In this document: positions 5,847 to 13,912 of the stretch, piece by piece
Numbering within the stretch: position 1 is the stretch's first letter
How the letters are laid out: each line of letters opens with the position of its first letter
DNA from: an uncultured Acetobacteraceae bacterium
GTDB taxonomy: Bacteria; Pseudomonadota; Alphaproteobacteria; Acetobacterales; Acetobacteraceae
Assembly (NCBI GenBank): GCA_903839965.1
Contig: CAIMEK010000894.1
Coordinates: forward strand, 1 to 15,479
DNA: 15,479 nucleotides
Reading direction: 5' to 3'
Position numbers and translations under genes: made by a program
Notes under the pieces: generated by a model
Databases searched by the model: none
What the model was told of the DNA's origin: nothing
What the model saw: only the letters and a program-made list of their open reading frames with translations

Positions 5847-7430
5847 ATGAAACGTCGTCACTTGCTCCGTGCCGCGACCGCAGGGGTGGTGGCTTTGGCG
5901 GCCCCGGCCGTGCGGGCACAGCCGGCACGCGTGATAAAGTTCGTGCCGCAGGCCGACCTTGCCGTTCTGGACCCGATCTGGACCACGGCGACGGTGACGC
6001 GCAACCACGCCTACCTGGTGTTCGACACGCTCTACGGCACCGACGCGCAGTTCCGCATCCAGCCGCAGATGCTGGAGGGACAGCTCAGCGAAAACGAGGG
6101 CCGGCAGTGGCGCCTGACCCTGCGCGAGGGATTGCGCTTCCACGATGGCGAGCCGGTCCGCGCGCAGGACGTGGTGGCGAGCCTGCAGCGCTGGGGCAAG
6201 CGCGACGCGTTCGGCTCGTCGCTGATGGCCGCGACCGACGAGATTTCCGCGGTGTCGGACCGCGTGGTGCAGTTCCGCCTCAAGAAGCCGTTCGCCTTGC
6301 TGCCGGACGCGCTGGGCAAGAGCGGCGTGAACATGCCCGCCATCATGCCCGAGCGGCTGGCACGCACCGATGCGATGACGCGCGTGAACGAGATGGTGGG
6401 CAGCGGCCCCTACCGCTTCCTGGCCGACCAGTGGCGTCAGGGTGCGTTTGCCGCCTACCAGCGTTTCGAGGATTACGTGCCGCGTCCGGACGGCGTCGCC
6501 AGTTTCACCGCCGGGCCCAAGCGCGCCTGGTTCGACCGGGTCGAATGGCACAGCATTCCCGACGCCGCCACCACCGCCAACGCCCTGATGGCCGGCGAAA
6601 TCGATTGGTGGGAGCGCGCTTCCGCCGACCTGCTGCCCATGCTCAAGGGCAACCGCGGCGTCGTGGCGCGCGTTTTGGAACCCACCGGCGCCGTGCAGTT
6701 CCTGCGCTTCAATCATTTGCTGCCGCCGTTCGACAACCCCGCCATCCGTCGCGCCGTTCTGGGTGCGGTCAGCCAGACGGACTGCATGCTGGCCGCCGCC
6801 GGCGATGATCGCGGCATGTGGAACGACCGTTGCGGCGCCTTCACGCCTGGCACGCCACTGGCCAGTGAAGCGGGGCTGGACGTGCTCACCGGTCCGCGCG
6901 ATCTGGACCGCGTGCGGCGCGACCTCGCCGCCGCTGGCTACAAGGGCGAGCGCGTGGTCATGCTGGGCGTGACCGACGTGCCGGAGATAGCCGCGATCTG
7001 CGAGGTGGTTGGCGACATGCTGCGCCGCATCGGGCTGAACCTCGATTACCAGACGATGGATTGGGGCTCGGCGATCCAACGGCGCAACGCCACGGCGGCC
7101 GTCGACAAGGGGGGCTGGAATGTCCACAATTCCGGTTTCGCCGGCGTGGACATGGCGAGCCCGGCGGCGAACCTGGCGATGCGCGGCAACGGCGCGCAGG
7201 CCTGGGCGGGTTGGCCCACCTCGCCGCGGCTGGAGGCGTTGCGCGATGCGTGGTTCGATGCGCCGGACCTCGCCGCCCAGAAGCGGATCTGCGACGAGAT
7301 CCAGCTGCAGGTCTGGCAGGATGTGCCCTATATCCCGCTCGGCCTGATCCGCCGCGCCACCGCCTATCGCAGCAATTTGCGCGACATGCCGGAAGGGGGC
7401 GTGCTCTTCACCGGCGCCAGCCGGGGGTAA
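5847..7430 (+). CDS. ABC transporter substrate-binding protein, family 5 (peptide/nickel/opine type)
   Basis: Secreted binding protein of 527 residues that would deliver a peptide-like or other organic ligand to an inner-membrane ABC permease. The N-terminus MKRRHLLRAATAGVVALAAP followed by AVRAQ is a Tat-like or Sec signal with cleavage near ARA-Q. Family-5 landmarks include a hydrophobic lead into DTLYG, the LREGLRFHDGEPVRAQDVVASLQRW block (about residues 90-115), VGSGPYRF, FLRFNHLLPPFDNPAIRRAV and a C-terminal WQDVPYIPLG. The ATG at 5847 is preceded by GGGAGG with 7 bases of spacing. No permease or ATPase genes lie beside it, so it is an orphan that must use a system encoded elsewhere, or serve another role such as sensing. 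It converges with the helicase gene, 14 bases apart. Confidence 0.92.
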   Translation: MKRRHLLRAATAGVVALAAPAVRAQPARVIKFVPQADLAVLDPIWTTATVTRNHAYLVFDTLYGTDAQFRIQPQMLEGQLSENEGRQWRLTLREGLRFHDGEPVRAQDVVASLQRWGKRDAFGSSLMAATDEISAVSDRVVQFRLKKPFALLPDALGKSGVNMPAIMPERLARTDAMTRVNEMVGSGPYRFLADQWRQGAFAAYQRFEDYVPRPDGVASFTAGPKRAWFDRVEWHSIPDAATTANALMAGEIDWWERASADLLPMLKGNRGVVARVLEPTGAVQFLRFNHLLPPFDNPAIRRAVLGAVSQTDCMLAAAGDDRGMWNDRCGAFTPGTPLASEAGLDVLTGPRDLDRVRRDLAAAGYKGERVVMLGVTDVPEIAAICEVVGDMLRRIGLNLDYQTMDWGSAIQRRNATAAVDKGGWNVHNSGFAGVDMASPAANLAMRGNGAQAWAGWPTSPRLEALRDAWFDAPDLAAQKRICDEIQLQVWQDVPYIPLGLIRRATAYRSNLRDMPEGGVLFTGASRG

Positions 7431-7444
7431 TAGCGGCGTGCGAT

Positions 7445-10400
7445 TCAGGCAGCCAGCCGGGTTGGCGCGGCGCTGAACAGGAAGTCGATGTCGTCGGCAT
7501 CCATCTCCGGCAATCGCGCGCCGTCTTCGCCAAAGGCGATGTTCGCCAGCGCGGCCTTGCGCTCCTGCAGTTCCAGGATGCGCTCCTCCACCGTGTCCGC
7601 CGCGATCAGCTTGTAGACGAAGACCGATTTGGTCTGGCCAATGCGGTGCGCGCGGTCGGAAGCCTGGTTCTCGACGGCCGGATTCCACCATGGGTCGTAA
7701 TGGATGACCGTGTCGGCCGCGACCAGGTTCAGCCCCCGTCCCCCGGCCTTGAGGCTGATCAGGAACAGCGGAACCTCGCCGGCCTCGAAGCTGCGCACCG
7801 GTTCCGCCCGGTCGCGCGTGTCGCCGCGCAGTTCGACGAAGCGGATGCCGGCCGCGCTCAGCAGCGGCTTCATCAGGTCGAGCATCGACGTGAACTGCGA
7901 GAACAGCAGGATGCGCCGCCCTTCGGCGATCATCTCGCCGACCATCTCCAGCAGGTCGTCGAGCTTGCTGGAGGCATCGATCAGCCGTGCCGAGGGCAGC
8001 TTCACCAGGCGCGGGTCGCAGCAGACCTGGCGCAATTTCAGCAGCGCGTCGAGCACGACGATCTGGCTTCGACCGAGGGTGTGCGTAGCGATTTCCTGCG
8101 TGACGCGCTCGTGCAGCGTGGCGCGGATGGTTTCGTACAACGCGCGCTGCTCCGGGGCGAGGGTGATGCGGCGCAGGATGGTGTGCTTCGGCGGCAGTTC
8201 GGGCGCCACCGCCGCCTTGGTGCGGCGCAGGATGAAGGGTTGGATGCGCATGGCAAGCTGGCGTCGCCGGACCACATCGCCGTCCCGTTCGATCGGCACA
8301 CGGAAGCGGCGGTTGAAGCTTTTGCGATGGCCGAGCAGGCCCGGCATCAGGAAGGCGAACTGCGACCACAGTTCACCGAGGTGGTTCTCGATCGGCGTGC
8401 CGGACAGGCATAGCCGGTGGCGTGTCGCAAGCCGGCATACCGCATGCGTCGCCTTGGACGTTGCGTTCTTGACCGCCTGCGCTTCGTCGAGCACCACCAT
8501 GTGCCAGACGAGCGGCGCCATCTCCTCGATGTCCCGCGCCAGCACCGTGTAGGTGGTGATCACGACATGCGCGCCGTCCAGATGGCTGCGCTTTTCGTGG
8601 CGATCGAGGCCGTGCAGCACAACCACGCGCAGGCCGGGGGCGAAGCGTGCGAGTTCGGCGGTCCAGTTCGGCACCAGGCTGGTCGGCACCACCACCAGCG
8701 CCGGTCGATCGAGCCGGCCCGCCGCCTGTTCGATAACGATATGCGCGATGGTCTGCGCCGTCTTGCCAAGTCCCATGTCGTCGGCGAGGAATCCGCCGAG
8801 ATCGTTCTGGCGCAAATACTGCAGCCAGTTGACGCCCAGTTGCTGGTAGGGGCGCAGGACACCGCTGAATCCGGCCGGGACGGTCGCCTCCGGGATTTCG
8901 GCAACCGTGCGAAAGCGGGATACCTGGGCGGCAATGGTCGCGCCATCCTGCCAGCGCGTGGTGATGATGTCTTCCAGGTCGAGCACGGCGGGCGCTTCCG
9001 CCGCATCCAACACCAGCGTGTCGCCGGTGCCGCGGCGCGCTGCCTCGATCAGATCGTCCAGCACCGCCAGCAGGCGCCCGATTCGTTCGGCCGGGAGCTT
9101 CAGGATCCGGCCGTCATCCAGGCTGGTGATCAACTCGCCGTCCATCACCCGCGCCGCCGCCATGCCGCCGCGATCGCGCAGGCGCATCAGGATCGGCTGC
9201 AGCGGCAGGCGGACGCCGTCGACTTCGATGCCGAGATCGAGCGCAAAGCCGCCATGTGGCGCGTCGGCGATGCGCGCGTCGCAGTTCCCCACCGATTCGA
9301 CCAGGCGGGGACCGAAACCGGGATCGATCAGGCTGCGCCAACCGCCCGCCAGCAGCGCCGGCAGCCGCTCGGCGACGAAAAGCTGCCAGCATTCCGCAGC
9401 ATCGCGGCCGCGGAAGACGAACACCGTCCGGCCCTTCGCCGCCTGTCGCTGGGGCATGCGCATCTGCATGAAGCCGTCCTGGAGGAGGGCGGCGAGGACG
9501 GCGGCTTCCTGCGCGCGGTCGCGGCGCACGAAGACGGGACCCTCCGGCGCCTCGGCGCGGACGAACTGCCGATCGTCGTCGGTGGGAACAGTCGCGCCTT
9601 CGTAGTCGAAATCGAGCAGCAGGGCGTCGATTTCCTGCATCCGGCCGTCCTCGCCCGGGCAGGGAAAGCGCGTCAGCCGCAGCACGGGCGTGAGCGGCCG
9701 TTCGACGATCATCAGTTCGCCGGCTGTCGCCGGCTCGACCCGCCGGCGGCCAACGGGCGGGGTGGCGGGCGAGGACCGCGCCGGCTGGCGCGGCGCGACG
9801 ACGGGCGGCCTGATCCGGAGCGCGCCAACCGCGCCGGTGGCGGCATCGACGTACCACGGCCCGGTGGTGCCGACGATCACCCCTGAACGGGGCGACAACG
9901 CCGCGACCGAGGCAACGGGGAAGGTCCGCGGCTCGCCTGCGACGAGGCGCCGGCCACCGGCGTGCCAGCGGGCGTGGCCGCTTTGCACCAGGGCCTGCAG
10001 CACCTCGGCGACCCGCCCCGCGGGCACGGCGGTGCGCGTCGTGTTGCCGCCGCCCAAAAGCCTGGCGAGGTCGCGGGCGGGTTGGGCGGCCTGCTCGTTG
10101 ACGGCAATCCGGTGCGGCGTCGTCGGCACGATGGTGCCGCTGCGTTCGCCGACCAGCAGCGTCGCGACGACACAGGCATCGGAGCCTTCGCCGGGTGCCA
10201 GCTCAAAACTCGTGCGCTGCCGTTCCTGCTCCGGCGCGCTGACCAGTGTGTCGAGAAAGCTCTGCTGCTCGACCCTTCGCAGGGCAGGGAAGCGATCGAG
10301 CGCGGCGAACGCCGCCGCGGCCAGGTGCGGACAGCCCGGGGTGCCACAACTGCAATGGTGGTCGAACACCACGCGCCGCCCAAACGGGGAAGGGGTAATT

Positions 10401-10567
10401 CGGACAACGTTGCGCCCCGCCCGGTCCTCCACCACGGCGGCGATCGTGTCGCCATCGAGGCGCACCTCTACCGCGCCGATCAGCACCAGGCTGCGGCCAC
10501 GGGTGAGCGTGCGCGCCTCGAAGATGCGGCTAAGGTCCTGGGACGAAAACGGCGTCGGCATAGGCAT
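7445..10567 (-). CDS. SNF2-family DNA-dependent ATPase/helicase with SWIM zinc finger
   Basis: A 1040-residue Swi2/Snf2 translocase of the bacterial SWIM-SNF2 type, acting on DNA or DNA-bound proteins in the cytoplasm; cellular roles in bacteria are poorly defined. The SWIM zinc finger is C72, C74, C79, H81 (CSCGTPGCPH). The middle region of about 100-560 is variable. Helicase motifs follow in order: motif I DDMGLGKT at about 595, the DEAQ box at about 692, SGTPIEN at about 724, SLKAGGRGLNL at about 936-946 and SDRAHRIGQ at about 970-978. All catalytic motifs appear intact, including the Arg finger region. The ATG at 10567 has no good ribosome site; a second ATG two codons on is equally possible. 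It stands alone, with no partner gene. Confidence 0.93.
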   Translation of the reverse strand: MPMPTPFSSQDLSRIFEARTLTRGRSLVLIGAVEVRLDGDTIAAVVEDRAGRNVVRITPSPFGRRVVFDHHCSCGTPGCPHLAAAAFAALDRFPALRRVEQQSFLDTLVSAPEQERQRTSFELAPGEGSDACVVATLLVGERSGTIVPTTPHRIAVNEQAAQPARDLARLLGGGNTTRTAVPAGRVAEVLQALVQSGHARWHAGGRRLVAGEPRTFPVASVAALSPRSGVIVGTTGPWYVDAATGAVGALRIRPPVVAPRQPARSSPATPPVGRRRVEPATAGELMIVERPLTPVLRLTRFPCPGEDGRMQEIDALLLDFDYEGATVPTDDDRQFVRAEAPEGPVFVRRDRAQEAAVLAALLQDGFMQMRMPQRQAAKGRTVFVFRGRDAAECWQLFVAERLPALLAGGWRSLIDPGFGPRLVESVGNCDARIADAPHGGFALDLGIEVDGVRLPLQPILMRLRDRGGMAAARVMDGELITSLDDGRILKLPAERIGRLLAVLDDLIEAARRGTGDTLVLDAAEAPAVLDLEDIITTRWQDGATIAAQVSRFRTVAEIPEATVPAGFSGVLRPYQQLGVNWLQYLRQNDLGGFLADDMGLGKTAQTIAHIVIEQAAGRLDRPALVVVPTSLVPNWTAELARFAPGLRVVVLHGLDRHEKRSHLDGAHVVITTYTVLARDIEEMAPLVWHMVVLDEAQAVKNATSKATHAVCRLATRHRLCLSGTPIENHLGELWSQFAFLMPGLLGHRKSFNRRFRVPIERDGDVVRRRQLAMRIQPFILRRTKAAVAPELPPKHTILRRITLAPEQRALYETIRATLHERVTQEIATHTLGRSQIVVLDALLKLRQVCCDPRLVKLPSARLIDASSKLDDLLEMVGEMIAEGRRILLFSQFTSMLDLMKPLLSAAGIRFVELRGDTRDRAEPVRSFEAGEVPLFLISLKAGGRGLNLVAADTVIHYDPWWNPAVENQASDRAHRIGQTKSVFVYKLIAADTVEERILELQERKAALANIAFGEDGARLPEMDADDIDFLFSAAPTRLAA

Positions 10568-10660
10568 GCATCAAGGGGCAACTCGAATGATTGGGGGATA
10601 AGCCGCGACTCAGCATCGGGCGGCTCCGTCCCTAAAGCGCTACAACCTGCCGGGTCTGTC

Positions 10661-10676
10661 AATGAATTCGTTCATT
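10661..10676. promoter_or_regulatory. Perfect 6-bp inverted repeat with TTCG loop upstream of the helicase
   Basis: AATGAA (10661-10666), TTCG, TTCATT (10671-10676). It overlaps a minus-strand TTGACA that could be the -35 box of the helicase gene, about 94 bases before its start. A repressor-site role is inference. Confidence 0.35.
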
Positions 10677-10833
10677 CCTGGTTGGCATCGGCGCCAACGC
10701 CACCCGGCCGAGCCATTTTGCTCGAAACCAAAGGCATGGACGGAATTCTCTCCGGGTTTCCGCTTCCTTGCTGACTGCCAGGCAGATCTCTATTTCGTCC
10801 TGCAATATTGTGTGAACCGTGTGCAAATACGGC

Positions 10834-10898
10834 TATAACATTTCAAATTCATTCCATTTGATCCACACCCATGGGTACTGGCCTGTCAAGGCCTTTTT
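10834..10898 (+). ncRNA. Possible very short transcript: -10-like box followed by hairpin and T-run
   Basis: TATAAC (10834-10839) is a good -10 box inside an AT-rich patch. Downstream, GGCCT (10880-10884), GTCA, AGGCC (10889-10893) and TTTTT (10894-10898) form a small intrinsic terminator. A palindrome ACCCATGGGT lies at 10867-10876. The transcript would be about 50 bases. The -35 is not at ideal spacing and the stem is only 5 bp, so this is speculative. Confidence 0.2.
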
Positions 10899-11129
10899 GG
10901 TATGACCACCGATGCCTCGTCACCGCGCCGGTCCGGACCTTACGTATTGCTTTCAACGGCCTAACGTTCTGCCTCTTGGCTGGGCATTTCGATCAAGCTG
11001 CTGAGCCGGCCGCCGCTATTGGAAATTTCAGCCGGGTTATCCCGAAGATATCCACAGGAACGGGGGATATCCCTTAACGGCCTCATGCAACGATCGGTCG
11101 AGCCTGGTGCCGGCCGCCCGCGCTGCCGC

Positions 11130-11402
11130 TCAGGACGCGACCAGGTTCACGCCGTACGGGGCGAAAGCGAGGCGCACGGCGGTTCCCGGGCCGTGCAGCG
11201 CACGCGGGTCCGCGATGACGGCGAACAACGGTCCCGCCTCGGTGGCGAAGTGGTATTCCACGTGGCCCCCCATGCAGGTGGCCGTCCGCACGGTCGCCGG
11301 CAGCCCCGTTTGCGCGTCGGCCGCCGCCAGGCGAATCGCCTCCGGGCGGATGACCAGGTTGGCCTCGCCGGCGGGCATGCCGCGATGCGGCAGGCGCAGC
11401 GG
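11130..11402 (-). pseudogene. C-terminal TOBE domain of an ABC importer ATPase (head missing)
   Basis: About 90 residues match the C-terminal TOBE_2 regulatory domain of PotA/FbpC-type ABC ATPases. PAGEANLVIRPEAIRLA carries the family's IRPE motif, and MGGHVEYHF and VRLAFAPYGVNLV follow to the stop at 11130. Everything N-terminal of this is absent: there is no Walker A, signature LSGGQ or Walker B. Instead, the reading frame runs upstream into a piece of ABC permease. A working ATPase of this type has about 350 residues, so the gene is dead unless the nucleotide-binding part lies elsewhere. Confidence 0.7.
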
Positions 11403-11756
11403 GCCGAGCCCGGCGGTGAGCGGCGCGGCGATGCCGGCCAGCCTGACGGTGGTGAAGAAGCTCATCCAGGCGCTGCCCGACCAGAGAATGCCGGAAGGGC
11501 CCGCTTCGACCGCGAAAGCGCGGGCGAAGGGCGACGGCGTCGGTGTCCAGTCGCGGCCCCAGACCTTGACGAAGCCGCCGACGCGCACGAGGCCATATAC
11601 TCCGATGGTCGGCGCCGCCCAAGGCATGGCCCCGCGAAGGCGACGCGGCGCACTCCCCGCGGCAGCTCCTGCGCCAGCCCGGCGTCGCCCTTGCCGGTGA
11701 ACGCGACGTAGGAATGCGTGCCGACCACGCGGCGCTGCAGCACGCAACCGGCGAGC
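11403..11756 (-). pseudogene. Internal fragment of an ABC importer permease (iron/phosphonate/polyamine type)
   Basis: Two frames must be joined. About 11756-11633 reads QRRVVGTHSYVAFTGKGDAG followed by LPRGVRR. From about 11630 the similarity continues in another frame with MPWAAPTIGVYGLVRVGGFV, then WGRDWTPTPSPFARAF, GILWSGSAWMSFFTTV and IAAPLTAGLG. This is the periplasmic-loop and transmembrane pattern at the start of the second half of FbpB/PhnV-like double permeases. The likeness is from memory of the family. The frameshift lies at about 11630. The fragment ends where the ATPase TOBE domain begins, and its upstream end runs into the cyclase remnant, so it is a deletion product at both ends. 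Confidence 0.5.
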
Positions 11757-12260
11757 GCGAAGCCCAGGCCGTTCTCCACCTTCGGCCAGCCGACGACGAT
11801 CAGAGCGCCGGTTGCCGGTACCTGGTCGAGGTTCGCCATCACCTCGATCTGGAAATGGCCTACCCGCAGCAACCAGGTTTCGGAATCCATGGCGCCGGTA
11901 GTGTCGGCATCCGTCGCTTCGTGGCCGGTGGCGACAGCGTCACGCTGTTCGTAGACGAAACGGATGGCCGGCAGCGACCAGGCCGGAAACGGGCGGGATG
12001 CGGCCATGCTGCTGTTCCCAGGCCTCGACGTCGGCGACAGTGAGTGCGTGGGCCGGGTCGGCGCCGAGCGGCGGCGTTTCGTCGATGACAACGAGGGGAA
12101 GGATCATCTGCTTCAATGGGATTCTGTCCATTGTGGCGCCGTCTGGAGCGAAATGCGCTGGCGGATCGATGTGCGTGCCGTATTGGCCCACCGTCGCATG
12201 GACGGTGGCGCGAGGACCGGCACGAGTGGCCAGGCCGCTATCGGGGATAGCGATCTTCAT
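11757..12260 (-). pseudogene. Cyclase-family (kynurenine formamidase-like) hydrolase, internally deleted
   Basis: Metal-dependent hydrolase of the PF04199 cyclase family. The first piece, from ATG 12260 with AGGAGG ahead of it, carries VGQYGTHIDPPAHF, the metal-binding block of the family (canonical HxGTHxDxPxHF, here with Gln at the first His), then DRIPLKQMILPLVVID. It reaches WEQQHGRIP. There the family expects about 35-40 residues starting AGS-VALRTD. Instead a second frame (about 12005 down to 11759) continues with FPAWSLPAIRFVYEQR, ATGHEATDAD and IEVMANLDQVPATGALIVV, up to PKVENGLGF. The loss of about 100 bases and a change of frame destroy the gene. Its C-terminal frame then reads straight into the permease fragment. 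The N-terminus also looks short. Confidence 0.75.
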
Positions 12261-12751
12261 GGCGGCATCCTCCTGCGTTGGGATGCAAGGCCATTCCAGC
12301 ACTGCACGATGCCGGAAGGAAGGCGTCAGCCACACTCGTGCGTTCGGGCTGCGGTAGCTGGCTTTCCAGCGCAGGCGCACCTGCATTGGTGCGAAATCCC
12401 GAAACGCTCACCCATGGCGTTATCGCCATCGCCGCTGTGTCCGTGCTAGCGGCATCCTGGACGCAACCCAGATGATGCCTCAACCAATCGCCCCGACACC
12501 GTCGAAACCGCCAATGAGAGCGTGCGGTCCGAAATTTATCCGTTCAGAAATGTCGTCACGCGCGAGGCTGTCGGGCCGACGATGCAGATCGGCAAGGTCC
12601 CTGGGCCTCTCATGCGGCCTTCGGCGATGCAGGGAGCCAACAAACCCGCCGGCGCACATACATTCCCATTGCCACTCGCGATGTGACGTGGTAACGAATT
12701 ATCACTATCCTAGTGTATTTTTGGGCAAGTTTCGCAACCGGGAGGTCGGCA
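12261..12751. other. Gap before the reductase operon; no confident gene
   Basis: Nothing complete is visible. An open plus-strand stretch at 12450-12686 contains segments such as IYPFRNVVTREAVGPTMQIG and ends with TGA, but has no clear start and no family I can name. It may be a gene tail. From about 12683 to 12725 the DNA is AT-rich and probably holds the promoter of the downstream operon. Confidence 0.4.
12703..12715 (+). promoter_or_regulatory. Palindrome in the AT-rich leader of the reductase/amidohydrolase operon
   Basis: CACTA TCC TAGTG (12703-12715) is a perfect 5-3-5 palindrome about 37 bases before the reductase start. TATCCT (12706-12711) inside it could serve as a -10 box, with a weak GTGACG 18 bases upstream. 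A repressor overlapping the promoter would fit. This is weak evidence. Confidence 0.3.
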
Positions 12752-13801
12752 TTGGGTCAGCGGATCGTTTTCGTCGGTGCGGGGGCGATCGGCGGCTGCA
12801 TTGGATCGTATATGGTGCGAGCCGGGGAGGATGTGACGTTCGTCGATGGCTGGGCCGAACACGTACAGGCCTTACGCGGCGAAGGGATGCATATTACATG
12901 CCTGGAGCCGAACAACTCCTTCGATGTGCCGGTACGAGCCTTGCACATCAGCGACGTGCCGCAGCTGATCCGCGAACAACCGTTCGATATCGCCTTCATC
13001 AGCGTAAAATCATACGATACGGAATGGGCGACGCACCTGATATTGCCCTATATGGCACCGGACGGCGTGTTCGTGTCGCTACAGAACAGCATAAACGAGG
13101 AACGGATTGCGGCGATCGTAGGCTGGGGCCGCACCATGGGATGCGCCGTCGGGGCCATCGGTGGCGAGTTGACAGCGCCTGGCCGGGTCAGTCGCACCAC
13201 GCCGATCGGCAATCGCCAGCACGTTGGCCTGAAGGCGGGCGAGGTGCACGGCCGCATCACCAAACGCCTGGAACTGGTGACGGCCCTGTTGGACTATGCG
13301 GTGCCGGCCGTTACCACGACCAATCTGTGGGGTGTGCGGTGGTCGAAGCTGATTATCAACGCCATGCGCAACGGTGTGTCGGCAATCACCGGATTGAGCG
13401 GCAACCAGCGCGACTCCATCGAGACGACGCGCTGGTTGACGATAAGGCTGGGCAGCCAGGCCGTGCGCGTCGGAGCGGCAATGGGGCTATCGCTGGAGAA
13501 TCCCGGCCACGACCTGGATGTGTTGGCGCGTGCCGGCGAGGGCGACAAAGGGGCGCTTGCGGAACTTACGGCGCAGCTTCTTGAGATAGTGGTCACCCGC
13601 GACGATAGCCAGCGCCCGTCGATGGGCCAGGACATACTCAAGGGTCGCCGGACGGAAACGGACTTCATCAATGGTCTGGTGGCGCTTCGCGGCGCCCAGG
13701 TCGGTGTGGACGCTACGCTGCACGCGCGCGTGAACGAATTGGTGAAGCAGGTGGAGCGCGGTGTGGTGAAGCCGTCCCCCGACCTGCTCGCCGACCTTTA
13801 G
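12752..13801 (+). CDS. Ketopantoate reductase-like NAD(P)H-dependent oxidoreductase (ApbA/PanE family)
   Basis: Cytoplasmic 349-residue reductase of a 2-oxo acid to a 2-hydroxy acid, or the reverse. The Rossmann loop VGAGAIGGCIGSYM is at residues 7-20. SVKSYDT and LQNSINEERI match the nucleotide- and substrate-contact region with its asparagine. The catalytic lysine and following asparagine are in WSKLIINAMRNGVSA. The C-terminal PSMGQDILKGRRTETDFING carries the family's RRTE glutamate. The start is a TTG at 12752 because GGGAGG sits 6 bases before it and the Rossmann strand then begins at once; an earlier TTG at 12713 would add 13 residues. It probably forms an operon with the amidohydrolase 111 bases downstream. 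That context favours a catabolic dehydrogenase over pantothenate synthesis. Confidence 0.88.
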   Translation: MGQRIVFVGAGAIGGCIGSYMVRAGEDVTFVDGWAEHVQALRGEGMHITCLEPNNSFDVPVRALHISDVPQLIREQPFDIAFISVKSYDTEWATHLILPYMAPDGVFVSLQNSINEERIAAIVGWGRTMGCAVGAIGGELTAPGRVSRTTPIGNRQHVGLKAGEVHGRITKRLELVTALLDYAVPAVTTTNLWGVRWSKLIINAMRNGVSAITGLSGNQRDSIETTRWLTIRLGSQAVRVGAAMGLSLENPGHDLDVLARAGEGDKGALAELTAQLLEIVVTRDDSQRPSMGQDILKGRRTETDFINGLVALRGAQVGVDATLHARVNELVKQVERGVVKPSPDLLADL

Positions 13802-13912
13802 TCGAGCATCGGGCGCGGTCCGGCGTTCAAACAACGGCCGAAAGGCGCTGATTGGCCGCACGAACCGCACCCGGCAACGGGCCTGAGCCCTGATTTTGGA
13901 ATGGAGAGGAAG

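Larger units (their letters stand above)
10568..11129. other. Non-coding gap upstream of the helicase gene
   Basis: No convincing gene. The only plus-strand frame of note (10871-11077) has no ribosome site and an unnatural composition. The left part should hold the helicase promoter: on the minus strand a consensus TTGACA lies at 10662-10657, but a matching -10 at proper spacing is not obvious. A perfect AATGAA/TTCATT stem with a TTCG loop lies at 10661-10676. Around 10800-10870 the DNA is clearly more AT-rich than its surroundings. At 11038-11073 there are two GATATCC copies, one within the palindrome GGGATATCCC. Confidence 0.5.

Noticed and set aside
5441..6808. A 455-codon plus-strand frame spanning the start of the binding-protein gene
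   Set aside because: It overlaps the binding protein in a different frame, is Arg/Gly/Ala-rich and has no motif. The binding-protein frame has a ribosome site, signal peptide and family blocks.
5496..8369. A 957-codon open frame on the minus strand
   Set aside because: It lies antisense to the substrate-binding protein and then out of frame with the helicase. The composition is that of a shadow frame and no motif is seen.
8417..9886. A 489-codon plus-strand frame
   Set aside because: It is antisense to the SNF2 helicase, whose motifs run unbroken through this region.
10871..11077. A 68-codon plus-strand frame as a small gene
   Set aside because: It has no ribosome site, its ATG lies inside a palindrome, and a terminator-like hairpin with T-run lies within its first ten codons.
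11714..12449. Overlapping plus-strand frames opposite the cyclase remnant
   Set aside because: The minus strand carries clear cyclase-family motifs here, and the plus frames are arginine-rich shadows without ribosome sites.
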